A DNA stretch of 64,000 nt from Bradyrhizobium sp. 170 (GTDB lineage: Bacteria > Pseudomonadota > Alphaproteobacteria > Rhizobiales > Xanthobacteraceae): positions 3,906,001 to 3,970,000 of the forward strand of contig NZ_CP064703.1 of the NCBI RefSeq assembly GCF_023101085.1. Reading direction: 5' to 3'. Under the pieces are notes generated by a model that saw only the letters and a program-made list of their open reading frames with translations, was not told the DNA's origin and ran no database searches. The position numbers and the translations under genes are program-made. Of this stretch, positions 54,199-63,783 are shown one piece after another. Positions within the stretch are counted from its first letter, which is position 1. Each line of letters begins with the position of its first letter.

Positions 54199-55065
54199 AT
54201 GGCTAGCTCGCTCCCGATTCCGGTCCGCGCTTTGGTGTTCTCGGCTGCCGCCACCCTGATATCCGGCTTCGCAAGCGGACCGGCGCTGGCGGCTGCCGGC
54301 GGGCCGTTTCTCGCCCATCAGGCGCTGTACGAATTGAAGCTCGTCAAGTCGCGCGGGACCAACGCGATATCAGGAGCGCGCGGGCGCATCCTCTACAATT
54401 TCTCGGGCAGCGCCTGCGAGGGCTACACGTCCGAATTTCGCCAGGTGTCCGAACTCGACAGCGGCGAGGGCAAGCTGACGCTGAGCGATCTGCGCTCGCA
54501 TTCCTGGGAAGATGCCGCGGGCAAGAGCTACCGCTTCAAGATCGATACGCGGATGAACGATGCCGATTCCGCCCCGATCGATGGCATGGCGGAGCGGGTG
54601 GGCGACCGCATCACGGTCAAGCTGAAACAGCCGGTTGCGAAGACGTTTGAGCTCGACGGCAAGACCGTGTTCCCGACCGAGCAGATCCAGCACATCATCG
54701 CCGCCGCGCGCGCGGGCAAATCGGTGCTGGAACTGATGGTCTATGACGGCTCCGACAATGGCGAGAAGGTCTACAATACGCTCTCGGTGATCGGGCAGCC
54801 GATTCCGGGCACCCGCAGCATCGCCTCGCCCGATCCCTCGACCGCCAACGACCAGATGAAGACGCTGACCCGCTGGCCCGTGACCGTGAGCTATTACGAC
54901 CGCGACGCCAAGACGAAGGAAGGCGAGCAGACACCGGTTTACGCGATGTCGTTCGAGCTGTTCGAGAACGGCGTTTCCCGCGCGCTGGTGCTCGATTACA
55001 ACGATTTCGTGATTGCGGGCGCGATGGGCCGGTTCGACGTCAGGGATTCCAAGCCGTGCAAGTGA
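54199..55065 (+). CDS. eipB: Cell-envelope integrity protein EipB (DUF1849)
   Basis: 288 residues, periplasmic. A signal peptide is at 1 to about 32 (ALVFSAAATLISGFASGPALAA), then the DUF1849 domain. It matches the Brucella EipB family: an early Cys in SGSACEGYTSEF and a C-terminal CK, which form a conserved disulfide, with HQALYELKLVKSRG and DVRDSKPC. The family folds as a beta-spiral barrel and supports envelope integrity. Start chosen before the signal peptide. Confidence 0.88.
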   Translation: MASSLPIPVRALVFSAAATLISGFASGPALAAAGGPFLAHQALYELKLVKSRGTNAISGARGRILYNFSGSACEGYTSEFRQVSELDSGEGKLTLSDLRSHSWEDAAGKSYRFKIDTRMNDADSAPIDGMAERVGDRITVKLKQPVAKTFELDGKTVFPTEQIQHIIAAARAGKSVLELMVYDGSDNGEKVYNTLSVIGQPIPGTRSIASPDPSTANDQMKTLTRWPVTVSYYDRDAKTKEGEQTPVYAMSFELFENGVSRALVLDYNDFVIAGAMGRFDVRDSKPCK

Positions 55066-55095
55066 CGGCGCAGTCGAACTCGAGCTTCTCGAACG

Positions 55096-55422
55096 TCATC
55101 CGTGCGTGAAGTCGCCGGGCTTCAATCCGAGCGCTTTGACAGCTGGCTCCGGAAGCGCCCCCCAGGCTTCGACCCTTTCGTTCGGGGCCATCATTGCGGC
55201 GATAATTGCCTCGGCCTTTGCCGGATCCTGCTCAGCCACATAGTAGACCGAGCGAACAGGCGAACCGCCTCCCAACGATTCAGTTGTTACGAGGACAACC
55301 TGACCATTTGCCATGCCTGGATATACCACTGACGCGGTGCCGTTTCCACGATGGTGAAGGCTGATCTCCGCGCGCCCGCGGTGCAGCAACGGCCATGCGA
55401 GATTGGACGCGCCATCTTGCAT
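55096..55422 (-). CDS. Small hypothetical protein
   Basis: 108 residues or about 70 if started at the Met near 55311. The C-terminal part (SVYYVAEQDPAKAEAIIAAMMAP, then LPEPAVKALGLKPGDFTHG) has the look of a conserved small alpha/beta protein; no family recognised. It overlaps the 5' leader of the E1-alpha gene on the other strand. Confidence 0.6.
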   Translation of the reverse strand: MQDGASNLAWPLLHRGRAEISLHHRGNGTASVVYPGMANGQVVLVTTESLGGGSPVRSVYYVAEQDPAKAEAIIAAMMAPNERVEAWGALPEPAVKALGLKPGDFTHG

Positions 55423-55482
55423 TGTTCCGGTCCGGTACCAATTACGAAGTGTGGGAGGCAGAATCGCTCAGGGAGCGAGGAC

Positions 55483-56583
55483 GTGGCCAGTAAGAAAATG
55501 GCAGACGGAGGGCTCCCGGTGATCGCGCGCTTTGAGGTGCGCCACCGCAACTACCTCGCGCCAGACGGCTCGATAAACAGGCCGCTCCCTGCGTTCGCCT
55601 CCGATGCAAGCCTGCTCGCCTCGCTCTATCGCGCGATGGTGCTGCTGCGCAACTTTGACCGAAAGGCTGTTGCATTGCAGCGCACCGGCCGGCTTGGGAC
55701 CTATGCCGTTTCGCTCGGCCAGGAGGCGGTGTCCGTCGGCATAGCCAGTGCGATGCGGGAGGAAGACGTCCTGCTGCCCTCCTATCGGGACAATGGCGCG
55801 CTGATCTGGCGTGGCGTCAAGCTGGAGGAGATTCTGCTGTTCTGGGGAGGAGACGAGCGGGGCAATCAGTTCTCCGGGCCGGTCCAGGATTTCCCGTTCT
55901 GCGTACCCGTGGGATCGCAGGCGCCGCATGCTGCCGGCGTTGCCTATGCCTTCAAGCTGCGCAAGCAGCCGCGTGTCGCCGTATGCATGTTCGGCGACGG
56001 CGCCACGTCGAAGGGTGACGTCTACGAAGCGATGAATTTCGCCGGTGTACACAAATTGCCGGTCGTGTTCGTCGCCACCAACAATCAATGGGCCATATCC
56101 GTACCGTTGCGGCTGCAGACCGCCTCCGAAACCCTGGCGCAGAAGGCCATCGCCGCCGGGTTCATCGGCGAGCAGGTGGACGGCAGCGACGTCGTGGCGG
56201 TGCGCGCCGCGGCCGAAGACGCCATTGCCGCAGCCCGCGACGGCCAGGGGCCGCGCTTCATCGAGGCGCTCACCTACCGGCTCGGCGATCACACCACCTC
56301 TGACGACGCATCACGCTATCGTCCGGAAGAAGAAGTCCAGGCTCGCTGGAAGGAAGAGCCGATCGCGCGTTTGAGAGCCTTTCTTGCCAACCAGAAGATC
56401 TGGAGCAAAGCAGACGAGGAACAGCTCGCCGCGGAGTGCCATGAGCGCGTCGAGGCGGCGGTCGAGCGCTATTTGGCAGCCGAGCCGCGCGAGGCCGAAA
56501 CCATGTTCGATCATCTCTATGCCGATCTGCCCGAGGTTTATGTCGCGCAGCGCCGCCAACTCGCGGGAGAGGGCGATGGCTGA
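55483..56583 (+). CDS. pdhA: 2-oxoacid (pyruvate) dehydrogenase E1 component, alpha subunit
   Basis: 366 residues from a GTG with GGAG seven bases upstream. Thiamine-diphosphate motif GDGATSKGDVYEAMNFAGVHKLPVVFVATNN (GDG...NN) lies near 195-225; the phosphorylation-loop-like TYRLGDHTTSDDASRYR follows. With the beta subunit and E2 it forms a pyruvate or branched-chain 2-oxoacid dehydrogenase; specificity is uncertain because no E3 or other markers are adjacent. Overlaps the next gene by 8 bp. Confidence 0.9.
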   Translation: MASKKMADGGLPVIARFEVRHRNYLAPDGSINRPLPAFASDASLLASLYRAMVLLRNFDRKAVALQRTGRLGTYAVSLGQEAVSVGIASAMREEDVLLPSYRDNGALIWRGVKLEEILLFWGGDERGNQFSGPVQDFPFCVPVGSQAPHAAGVAYAFKLRKQPRVAVCMFGDGATSKGDVYEAMNFAGVHKLPVVFVATNNQWAISVPLRLQTASETLAQKAIAAGFIGEQVDGSDVVAVRAAAEDAIAAARDGQGPRFIEALTYRLGDHTTSDDASRYRPEEEVQARWKEEPIARLRAFLANQKIWSKADEEQLAAECHERVEAAVERYLAAEPREAETMFDHLYADLPEVYVAQRRQLAGEGDG

Positions 56584-57556
56584 GGTAACGTTGGTCGAAG
56601 CCGTCAATCTGGCGCTCGCCCGCGCGATGGAGGATGATCCCGATGTCGTCGTGCTTGGCGAAGATGTCGGCATCAATGGCGGCGTTTTCCGCGCGACCGT
56701 TGGGCTGCAAACGCGTTTCGGTCCGGAGCGCGTCCTTGATACGCCGCTTGCCGAACTCCTGATCAGCGGGCTCTGCGTCGGCATGGCGGCGCAGGGGCTG
56801 AAGCCCGTCGGCGAGATCCAGTTTATGGGATTTCTGTATCCCTGCATCGATCAACTGGTGAACCACGCCTCCCGAATCCGCAACCGCACCCAGGGACGGC
56901 TCACCTGTCCAATGGTTCTGCGCACGCCGCATGGCGCCGGCATTCGCGCGCCCGAGCACCATTCCGAAAGCACCGAGGCGATGCTCGCCCACATCCCCGG
57001 CTTGCGCGTTGTCATCCCGTCGTCGCCGGAACGCGCCTACGGTTTGCTTCTCGCCGCGATCCGCGATCCTGATCCGGTGGTGTTTCTGGAGCCGACCCGC
57101 ATCTACCGCGCGGCGAAAGGCGAGGTGGAAGACAACGGTGAGGCTTTGCCGCTGGATGTCGCGTTTATCCTGCGGGAAGGCCGCGACATCACCCTGATCA
57201 GCTGGGGCGCGATGCTGAAGGAAACCATGGCGGCCGCCGAGGCGCTGGCTGCCGAGGGCATCGCCGCCGAGGTCATCGATCTCGCCACGCTCAAACCCTA
57301 CGATGAAGTCACGGTGCTCGGTTCGATCGCAAAAACCGGACGTTGCGTCATCGTGCACGAGGCGACACGGACTGGCGGATTCGGAGCCGAGATCGCCGCG
57401 CTGATCGCCGAGCGCGGCCTGACCTCTCTGCTCGCACCCGTGGCCCGCGTCACCGGCTACGATACGGTCATTCCGATGGCGCGTCTTGAGCAGAAGTTCA
57501 TGCCGTCGGTTGGCCGCATCGTGGCGGCCGCGCGCAAAGCGTGCCAGTTCAGTTGA
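56576..57556 (+). CDS. pdhB: 2-oxoacid (pyruvate) dehydrogenase E1 component, beta subunit
   Basis: 326 residues. Transketolase-like pyrimidine-binding half (VVVLGEDVGINGGVFRATVGLQ, DTPLAELLISGLCVGMAAQGLKPVGEIQF) and a C-terminal half (VIDLATLKPYDEVTVLGSIAKTGRCVIVHEA). Overlap with E1-alpha indicates translational coupling. Confidence 0.92.
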   Translation: MAEVTLVEAVNLALARAMEDDPDVVVLGEDVGINGGVFRATVGLQTRFGPERVLDTPLAELLISGLCVGMAAQGLKPVGEIQFMGFLYPCIDQLVNHASRIRNRTQGRLTCPMVLRTPHGAGIRAPEHHSESTEAMLAHIPGLRVVIPSSPERAYGLLLAAIRDPDPVVFLEPTRIYRAAKGEVEDNGEALPLDVAFILREGRDITLISWGAMLKETMAAAEALAAEGIAAEVIDLATLKPYDEVTVLGSIAKTGRCVIVHEATRTGGFGAEIAALIAERGLTSLLAPVARVTGYDTVIPMARLEQKFMPSVGRIVAAARKACQFS

Positions 57557-57575
57557 CTTCTAGCGGACTTGTCCC

Positions 57576-58676
57576 ATGCGCCAGTTCGTATTGCCGGATC
57601 TGGGAGAGGGCCTCGAAGAGGCGGAGATCGTGAACTGGCACGTCAATGAAGGCGATCACGTCGTCACCGATCAGCCGCTGGTTTCCGTCGAGACTGACAA
57701 GGCCGTCGTCGAGGTGCCGTCACCGTCAAGCGGACGTATCCTGCACCTGTTTGGTGCCAAGGGAGATGTGGTGAAAGTAGGCGTGCCGCTGGTCGAGTTT
57801 GCCGAAGGCCCCGAGCAAGACACCGGTACAATTGTCGGCGAACTCGGTACCAGCGAGCCGCCGCCGGTGGCAGCAACACTTCCCGGGCCCGCAGCCGGAC
57901 AGAAAGCCCAGGTGTTTCCGGCGGTGCGCGCGCTCGCACGCAAGCTCGACGTCGATCTCGAGCTCGTCGAAGCCACGGGACCCGGCGGCTTCATCACGCG
58001 TGCGGATGTGGAACGAGCTGCCAAGACCTTGTCGCATACCGGACCCGCCGAGCCGCTGCGCGGTTTGCGGCGCGCGATGGCCCAACGCATGACGGCGTCT
58101 CATGCCGAGATCGTCCCCGCCAGCGTCACCGATGACGCCGATATCGACGACTGGCGAAAGGGCGAGGACGCGACCATCCGCCTGGTGCGCGCGATCGCCG
58201 CCGCCTGCAAGGCGGAGCCCGCGCTCAATGCCTGGTACAATGCCGGCGCGGGAGAGCGGCGTCTGATCGGGCGCGTCGACCTCGGCATCGCCGTTGATAC
58301 CGGGGGCGGCCTGATCGTTCCGGTCTTGCGCAATGTCGCAGAGCGGGACGCATCGGATTTGCGAGCCGGGCTCGACCGAATGCGGGCGGACGCGCTCGCG
58401 CGCTCGATACCTCCGGGCGAACTGCGCGGCGCGACCATTACGCTGTCGAACTTCGGCATGATCGGAGGCCGGTTCGCCAACCTGATCGTCGTGCCGCCGC
58501 AAGTGGCGATCATAGGCGCCGGCCGGATTGCCCAAAGGGTGGTTGCACATTTGGGCCAGCCAGCCGTCAGGCGGGTGCTGCCGTTGTCGCTCACCTTCGA
58601 CCATCGCGTCGTGACGGGCGGCGAAGCCGCGCGCTTCCTGGTGGCGCTCAAATCGGATCTTGAGCAGGTTTCGTAG
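57576..58676 (+). CDS. Dihydrolipoamide acyltransferase E2 with altered catalytic motif
   Basis: 366 residues. One lipoyl domain (about 1-78) with lipoylated Lys42 in ETDKAV, a peripheral-subunit-binding domain (about 110-150, FPAVRALARKLDVDLELVEATGPGG) and the catalytic domain (about 160-366). The usual DHRxxDG motif reads DHRVVTGG: His343 is present but the Asp position is Thr347. This form also occurs in some other E2 proteins that I recall, so it may be functional. E3 is not in the window. Confidence 0.9.
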   Translation: MRQFVLPDLGEGLEEAEIVNWHVNEGDHVVTDQPLVSVETDKAVVEVPSPSSGRILHLFGAKGDVVKVGVPLVEFAEGPEQDTGTIVGELGTSEPPPVAATLPGPAAGQKAQVFPAVRALARKLDVDLELVEATGPGGFITRADVERAAKTLSHTGPAEPLRGLRRAMAQRMTASHAEIVPASVTDDADIDDWRKGEDATIRLVRAIAAACKAEPALNAWYNAGAGERRLIGRVDLGIAVDTGGGLIVPVLRNVAERDASDLRAGLDRMRADALARSIPPGELRGATITLSNFGMIGGRFANLIVVPPQVAIIGAGRIAQRVVAHLGQPAVRRVLPLSLTFDHRVVTGGEAARFLVALKSDLEQVS

Positions 58677-58815
58677 CTGTGGCCCGGCCACGGATTGCGG
58701 CATCGCAAACGTAAAAAGGGATCATCGGCCGCGGAAATGCCGCGGATCGCCAATCCCGGGCATATTGAGATTCGAGGAGGACACCCCATGTCATTTCGAT
58801 AAGGGAGTCCTTGCT

Positions 58816-60222
58816 GTGCAGACCGTACGGGCGACTCTTGTTGCGGCCGCTGCAGCGGTAGCTCTGGCTGTCTCTCCCCTTGCCGCCTCGGCGGGGGAGG
58901 CCAACAGCAAGCTTGCGCTGACCATCTCGGTCGACGGAGCGATCGGGCCGGCAACGGCCCGTTATGTGAAGGATGCTCTGACCAAGGCAAGCGAACGACG
59001 TGCCGAGGTTGTCGTTCTGCGCATGAATACACCGGGCGGTCTCTCGACCAGCATGCGCGAGATTATCGCAGACGTGCTGGCTTCGCGCGTTCCCGTCGTC
59101 GGTTACGTTGCACCCTCCGGAGCCCATGCGGCCAGCGCCGGGACCTATATCCTCTACGCCACGCATATCGCGGCAATGGCGCCCGGCACCAATCTCGGAG
59201 CGGCGACGCCGGTGCAGATCGGCGGCCCGCTGCCCGGTCTGCCCGACACTACCCCTGACAAGAGCGATAAGGACAAGAAGGACGGCAGCGACCAGAAGCC
59301 GAAGACGAAGGATGCCATGACGGCGAAGGCGACGAACGACGCCGTCGCCTTGATCCGCAGCCTTGCCGAGTTGCGCGGCCGTAATGCCGATTGGGCGGAG
59401 AAAGCGGTGCGGGACGCCGCCAGCCTGTCCGCCAATGCCGCGTTGCAGGCGAATGTCATCGACCTCGTCGCACGCGACCAGGCCGACCTGCTCAGGCAGA
59501 TCGATGGTCGCACGGTCGAGGTTGCGGGTGGCGAGACGCGGCAGCTGGGGACCAGGGACGCCGCGCGTGAAGCGATCGATCCCGGATGGACCTTGCGATT
59601 TCTGAGGGTGATCACCGATCCCAACGTCGCTTTCATTCTCATGCTGGTCGGCATCTACGGCCTGATCTTCGAACTTTCCTCGCCCGGTGCGGTCGCGCCC
59701 GGCGTGATCGGCACGATCTGTCTGCTGTTGGGCCTTTATGCGCTCAATATGCTGCCCATCAACTATGCGGGCCTCGGCCTGATCCTGTTGGGGATCACGC
59801 TTCTGGTCATCGAAGTCTTCAACCCGACCGTGGTTATCGGTCTCGGCGGGATCATCGCATTCGTGCTCGGAGCAGTGATGCTGTTCGAGATCGAAGAGCC
59901 CGGATTCCGGCTGTCATGGTCGGTGATCGGCATCGCTGCGGCGATCTTCATTAGCCTGATCCTGGTTGTCCTCGGCTCGCTTCGACGCGCCCGAAAAGGC
60001 CCCATACGGCTCGGCGCGCAAGCCATGCGCGGCCTGTCTGCCGAAATCCTCGACTGGTCCGAGCGCGAAGGCCACGTCTTCACCCAAGGTGAGCGCTGGC
60101 AGGCGCGCGGCGACGATGCTTTCAAGCCCGGAGAGATGGTCGAGGTGGCCAACGTCGTCGATTTGACGCTGGTGGTACGGCGCCGGCCGGTGCTGACCGC
60201 CAGCGAGGGAGGTACGTCATGA
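58816..60222 (+). CDS. NfeD-family membrane serine protease
   Basis: 468 residues from a GTG with GGGAG eight bases upstream. Signal peptide (about 1-25), then a ClpP-like protease domain: [11 protein letters not shown], and the nucleophile Ser in [11 protein letters not shown] with Lys further on. An insert rich in Lys/Asp (about 140-175) is followed by four or five membrane helices (about 265-390) and a C-terminal NfeD OB-fold domain. It is paired with the slipin gene by an ATGA overlap, the classical nfeD-slipin operon. Confidence 0.92.
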   Translation: MQTVRATLVAAAAAVALAVSPLAASAGEANSKLALTISVDGAIGPATARYVKDALTKASERRAEVVVLRMNTPGGLSTSMREIIADVLASRVPVVGYVAPSGAHAASAGTYILYATHIAAMAPGTNLGAATPVQIGGPLPGLPDTTPDKSDKDKKDGSDQKPKTKDAMTAKATNDAVALIRSLAELRGRNADWAEKAVRDAASLSANAALQANVIDLVARDQADLLRQIDGRTVEVAGGETRQLGTRDAAREAIDPGWTLRFLRVITDPNVAFILMLVGIYGLIFELSSPGAVAPGVIGTICLLLGLYALNMLPINYAGLGLILLGITLLVIEVFNPTVVIGLGGIIAFVLGAVMLFEIEEPGFRLSWSVIGIAAAIFISLILVVLGSLRRARKGPIRLGAQAMRGLSAEILDWSEREGHVFTQGERWQARGDDAFKPGEMVEVANVVDLTLVVRRRPVLTASEGGTS

Positions 60223-60983
60223 TGCTTGATTATTTGTTTTATGGGTCGCTCGCGGTCATCGTGGTCCTGTTTCTGTTCTCGGCCATTCGCATCCTGCGCG
60301 AATACGAGCGCGGCGTCGTGTTTACGCTCGGCCGCTTCACCGGCGTGAAGGGTCCGGGATTCATCATCCTGATTCCGGTCGTACAGCAGATGGTGAAGGT
60401 CGATCTCAGGGTGATGGTACAGGTGGTGCCGCCTCAGGACGTAATTTCGCGTGACAACGTTTCGGTCAAGGTCAATGCCGTTCTTTACTTCCGCATCATC
60501 GATCCCGAACGCGCGATCATCAAGGTGGGCGATTACATGGCCGCGACCAGCCAACTGGCGCAGACCACACTGCGATCGGTGCTGGGCAAGCACGAACTGG
60601 ACGAAATGCTCGCCGAACGGGACCGACTTAATGCAGACATTCAGGAAACTCTCGATCAGCAGACCGACGTCTGGGGTATCAAGGTCACCGCCGTCGAGAT
60701 CAAGGATATCGATCTCAATGAAACCATGGTGCGCGCGATTGCCAAGCAGGCCGAGGCGGAGCGGTTGCGACGCGCGAAGGTGATCAATGCGATGGGCGAG
60801 CAGCAAGCCGCCGAGAAGCTTGTCGAGGCTGGCCGAACGCTTGCGCAGGAGCCGCAGGCGATGCAGTTGCGCTACTTCGCGGCGCTGCACGACATCGCCG
60901 GCGAGCGATCCTCGACCGTGGTGTTTCCGCTGCCGATGGACTTGCTCGGCCATGTGACAGGGCGGCGGAGCGAAGCGACCTGA
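60219..60983 (+). CDS. Slipin (stomatin-like, SPFH/band 7 protein)
   Basis: 254 residues. N-terminal membrane segment (about 5-25), then an SPFH domain: [37 protein letters not shown] and ALLYFRIID-like [59 protein letters not shown]. It forms oligomers at the membrane with the NfeD protease. A very good GGAGG precedes the ATG. Confidence 0.93.
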   Translation: MMLDYLFYGSLAVIVVLFLFSAIRILREYERGVVFTLGRFTGVKGPGFIILIPVVQQMVKVDLRVMVQVVPPQDVISRDNVSVKVNAVLYFRIIDPERAIIKVGDYMAATSQLAQTTLRSVLGKHELDEMLAERDRLNADIQETLDQQTDVWGIKVTAVEIKDIDLNETMVRAIAKQAEAERLRRAKVINAMGEQQAAEKLVEAGRTLAQEPQAMQLRYFAALHDIAGERSSTVVFPLPMDLLGHVTGRRSEAT

Positions 60984-61111
60984 TTGTGGTCGTTGCCGGC
61001 AACAAGCCGTTCGCATGCCGCCGACCCAAGGGGAGGGAGTGCTGATCGATCGGTGCCGCCGAACATTCGGCTGGAAGGTTCGGCTGTACCTGACAACCAG
61101 GGAGAGTCACG

Positions 61112-61405
61112 ATGGTAACGTATGTCGTGCTTGCCAACTTCACCGACCAGGGAATCCGCAATGCAAAGGACTCGCCCAAGCGGGCAGAGGCTTTCAAGAA
61201 AATGGCCGAGACCTTCGGAGTGACTGTAAAGGAACAGTTCTGGACGCAGGGACGGTATGATATTGTGACGATCCTCGATGCGCCGGATGAATTTTCGGCC
61301 ATGACGCTTAGCTTGAGTCTTGGCGCCCTGGGCAATGTTCGCACCGAGTCGTTACGAGCCTTCTCGGCGGCTGACATGACCAAGGTTGTCGGGAAGATGC
61401 TCTGA
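61112..61405 (+). CDS. GYD-domain protein
   Basis: 97 residues matching the GYD family: VTYVVLANFTDQGIRNAKDSPKRAEAF, the EQFWTQGRYDIVTILDAPDE segment with the GYD-like GRYD, and a C-terminal VRTESLRAFSAADM. The function of the family is unknown. A strong GGAG site precedes the ATG. Confidence 0.9.
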   Translation: MVTYVVLANFTDQGIRNAKDSPKRAEAFKKMAETFGVTVKEQFWTQGRYDIVTILDAPDEFSAMTLSLSLGALGNVRTESLRAFSAADMTKVVGKML

Positions 61406-61415
61406 CAGCCGCTCG

Positions 61416-61766
61416 TCACGGACGATTTGGCGCCTGCTGCTCGATGTCCCGAACCGGGGCCTGTCCCGAAAATGGTATCTCGGGTTCATACGCCTCGGGC
61501 TCGAACTGTTCTTTGAAGATACCTCGCAGCAACCGCCAGAGTTCACGGTGCCCGGCCGTCTGACCGCCTTGCGTCAGATACGCCGCGATGTCCATGACGT
61601 CGGTTCGATAATCCGTCGCCCCGCGGATCCGCGAATCCAGGTAGGTCCACTCGTGTTCGACGTACAAGCGCTTGGTGTCGGTGTCGAAGACCAGGTTCCA
61701 GAAATCCAGTTCCGTGACTTCCGGGCCTTTGACCTGCCGATGCAACTCCCGTTTCAAAAACGCCAT
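61416..61766 (-). CDS. Hypothetical protein, probably conserved
   Basis: 116 residues from the ATG preceded by a near-perfect AAGGAG. The product (MAFLKRELHRQVKGPEVTELDFWNLVFD...TDYRTDVMDIAAYLTQGGQTAGHRELWRLLRGIFKEQ) is soluble and charged; no family recognised. The 3' end is 10 bp from the convergent GYD gene. Confidence 0.75.
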   Translation of the reverse strand: MAFLKRELHRQVKGPEVTELDFWNLVFDTDTKRLYVEHEWTYLDSRIRGATDYRTDVMDIAAYLTQGGQTAGHRELWRLLRGIFKEQFEPEAYEPEIPFSGQAPVRDIEQQAPNRP

Positions 61767-61961
61767 CTTTCGCTCCTTTTGCGTCGGATCGTGAAACGCA
61801 TCCGGACCTATGCGCCCGTCCAAATTGGAGACTTGATAGAAATCTGATCATTCCTTGCCGGTTCAAGACCGCACAGGGCGAGTATTTTCCCTGAGGGATG
61901 GTCGAGAGCGCCGGACCCGGATACGCTTCGCCCCAATCATGCACGTCAGGGAGGCACAGAC

Positions 61962-62363
61962 ATGAGCAAGCTCGAAAAACTTCGGCCAAGCGGACTTCAC
62001 CACAATCCGGCTTATTCGCACGTCGTCGTCGCGTCAGGCGCGCGCACGATCCATATCGCGGGACAGGTGTCCACCGATGAGGAAGGACGCGTGGTCGGCG
62101 AGGGTGATCTGGCCGCGCAGACGACACAGGTGATGCACAATATCGGCCTGGCACTGAAATCCGCCGGTGCGGGTTATTCCGATATCGTGAAGATCACCAC
62201 CTTCGTCGTGGGCTACAAGCCGGAGCTCCGTCCGATTATCGGCAAGGCGCGCTCGGCGTTCTTTGAAGGCATGGAGCCGCCGGCGAGCACGCTCGTCGGT
62301 GTAACGGCGCTTGCGGCCCCTGAATGGCTGATCGAGATTGAGGCCGTCGCCGTCGTCGATTGA
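61962..62363 (+). CDS. RidA family protein
   Basis: 133 residues, second RidA homologue in the window. It has HIAGQVSTDEEGRVVGEGDLAAQTTQVMHNIGLALKSAGAGYSDIVKITTFVV, ending PASTLVGVTALAAPEWLIEIEAVAVV. The catalytic Arg of RidA (R105, in R-xx-V) does not appear in the usual position, so it may have a different role. Strong GGGAGG site. Confidence 0.9.
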   Translation: MSKLEKLRPSGLHHNPAYSHVVVASGARTIHIAGQVSTDEEGRVVGEGDLAAQTTQVMHNIGLALKSAGAGYSDIVKITTFVVGYKPELRPIIGKARSAFFEGMEPPASTLVGVTALAAPEWLIEIEAVAVVD

Positions 62364-62390
62364 CCACTCCGTCATAACGGACCTCTCGCC

Positions 62391-62463
62391 GTCATTGCGA
62401 GCGCGAAGCAATCCATAGCGCCACAAGCGGAGAGATGGATTGCTTCGCTACGCTCGCAATGAC
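62391..62463. repeat. Intergenic palindromic repeat
   Basis: GTCATTGCGAGCG at the left and its reverse complement CGCTCGCAATGAC at the right, with inner AAGCAATCCAT/ATGGATTGCTT arms. It forms a long hairpin of a type found widely between genes of rhizobia; it differs from the REP elements at 46.7-50.9 kb. Confidence 0.85.
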
Positions 62464-62478
62464 GGGGGAGAGAGCGGT

Positions 62479-63783
62479 CTACTCCTCCTCATCCTCTTCC
62501 TTCGCCGGCCCCTTGTACGCGATGCCCCTGATGACAGCGGCATTGCCGAACTTCTTCCGCAAATCATCGATCGCGCGCTCGGCATGGGCCGAGCGGCGGT
62601 CGAGCATGTCGGTGTCGTCGGCCTGCGATCCCTCGCGCAGCGCGCTGACGCCGGTGCCGATCAGGCGGAAAGCGGTGCCGTCGATCTCCTTTGCCAGCAT
62701 TTCGCGCGACACCGCGAAAATCTTGGCGGCGAGCTGCGTCGGTGCCTGGATCGATTGCGAGCGGGTGCGCTGCCTGAAATCCGCGGTTTTCAGCTTCAAC
62801 GTGATGGTGAGGCCTGACAGATCGCCGCTCTTCAGCCGCGACGACACTTTTTCGGACAGCCGCCACAGCACCTTTTCCAGCGTTACAAAATCCTTGATGT
62901 CGTTCTCGAACGTGGTCTCGTTGGAAATCGTCTTGGCGCCGCGGTCCGGCACCACGCTGCGGTCGTCGATGCCGCGCGCCAGCCGCCACAGCCTGCGGCC
63001 TTCGCCGCCGAACTGCTTCATCAGCTCGACCTCGTCGGCGCGCTGCAGGTCCGCTATGGTGCGAAAACCCCGCTGCACCAGCTTTTCCTGGGTTGCGGGG
63101 CCGACGCCGTAGATGAAGCCGACCGGCTTGTCCGCCAGCATCTCGCGGGCTTCGATCTGGTCGAGGGCGGCAAAGCCGCGTGGCTTGTCGAGATCGGAGG
63201 CGATCTTGGCCAAGAACTTGTTGCAGGACAGGCCGACCGACACCGTGATCCCGATGTCGCGCTCGACGTCGCGGGCAAAGCGCGCCAGCACTTTTGCCGG
63301 GATCATGCCGTGAACGCGTTGTGTACCGGCCAGATCCAGGAACGCCTCGTCGATCGACAGCGGTTCCACCAGCGGCGTCAGCGTCTGCATGGCGTGCCGC
63401 ACCTCGCGGCCGACGCGGACATATTTCGCCATGTCGGGCGGGATTACGGCAGCCTGCGGGCAGAGCGCCAGCGCTTTAAACATCGGCATCGCCGAGCGCA
63501 CGCCATAGGTGCGCGAGACGTAGCAGGCGGCCGACACCACGCCACGCTTGCCGCCGCCGATGATCACGGGCCGGTCGGCGAGTTCCGGATTGTCGCGCTT
63601 CTCGACAGTGGCGTAGAACGCGTCGCAATCGATATGCGCCAGCGTCAACGAGGGCAGGGCATGGTGGCGGACGAGGCGCGGGGAACCGCATTCGCCGCAC
63701 CGCTTGGCCTTGATATCGAGATCGCCGAGGCAATCCCGGCAGAACGCGCGCGGACCGTCCAAGGCTGGCGCGAGCGCGCTCAC
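62479..63783 (-). CDS. dinB: DNA polymerase IV with an N-terminal zinc-ribbon-like extension
   Basis: Y-family translesion polymerase, 434 residues from a GTG overlapping the upstream stop (GTGA). The N-terminal 45 residues carry CRDC...CGEC (about 15-33), a likely zinc ribbon absent from E. coli DinB. The catalytic domain has AHIDCDAFYATVEKRDNP and PLSIDEAFLDL. The C-terminus is acidic (KEEDEEE) and the usual beta-clamp motif was not clear. Confidence 0.93.
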   Translation of the reverse strand: MSALAPALDGPRAFCRDCLGDLDIKAKRCGECGSPRLVRHHALPSLTLAHIDCDAFYATVEKRDNPELADRPVIIGGGKRGVVSAACYVSRTYGVRSAMPMFKALALCPQAAVIPPDMAKYVRVGREVRHAMQTLTPLVEPLSIDEAFLDLAGTQRVHGMIPAKVLARFARDVERDIGITVSVGLSCNKFLAKIASDLDKPRGFAALDQIEAREMLADKPVGFIYGVGPATQEKLVQRGFRTIADLQRADEVELMKQFGGEGRRLWRLARGIDDRSVVPDRGAKTISNETTFENDIKDFVTLEKVLWRLSEKVSSRLKSGDLSGLTITLKLKTADFRQRTRSQSIQAPTQLAAKIFAVSREMLAKEIDGTAFRLIGTGVSALREGSQADDTDMLDRRSAHAERAIDDLRKKFGNAAVIRGIAYKGPAKEEDEEE

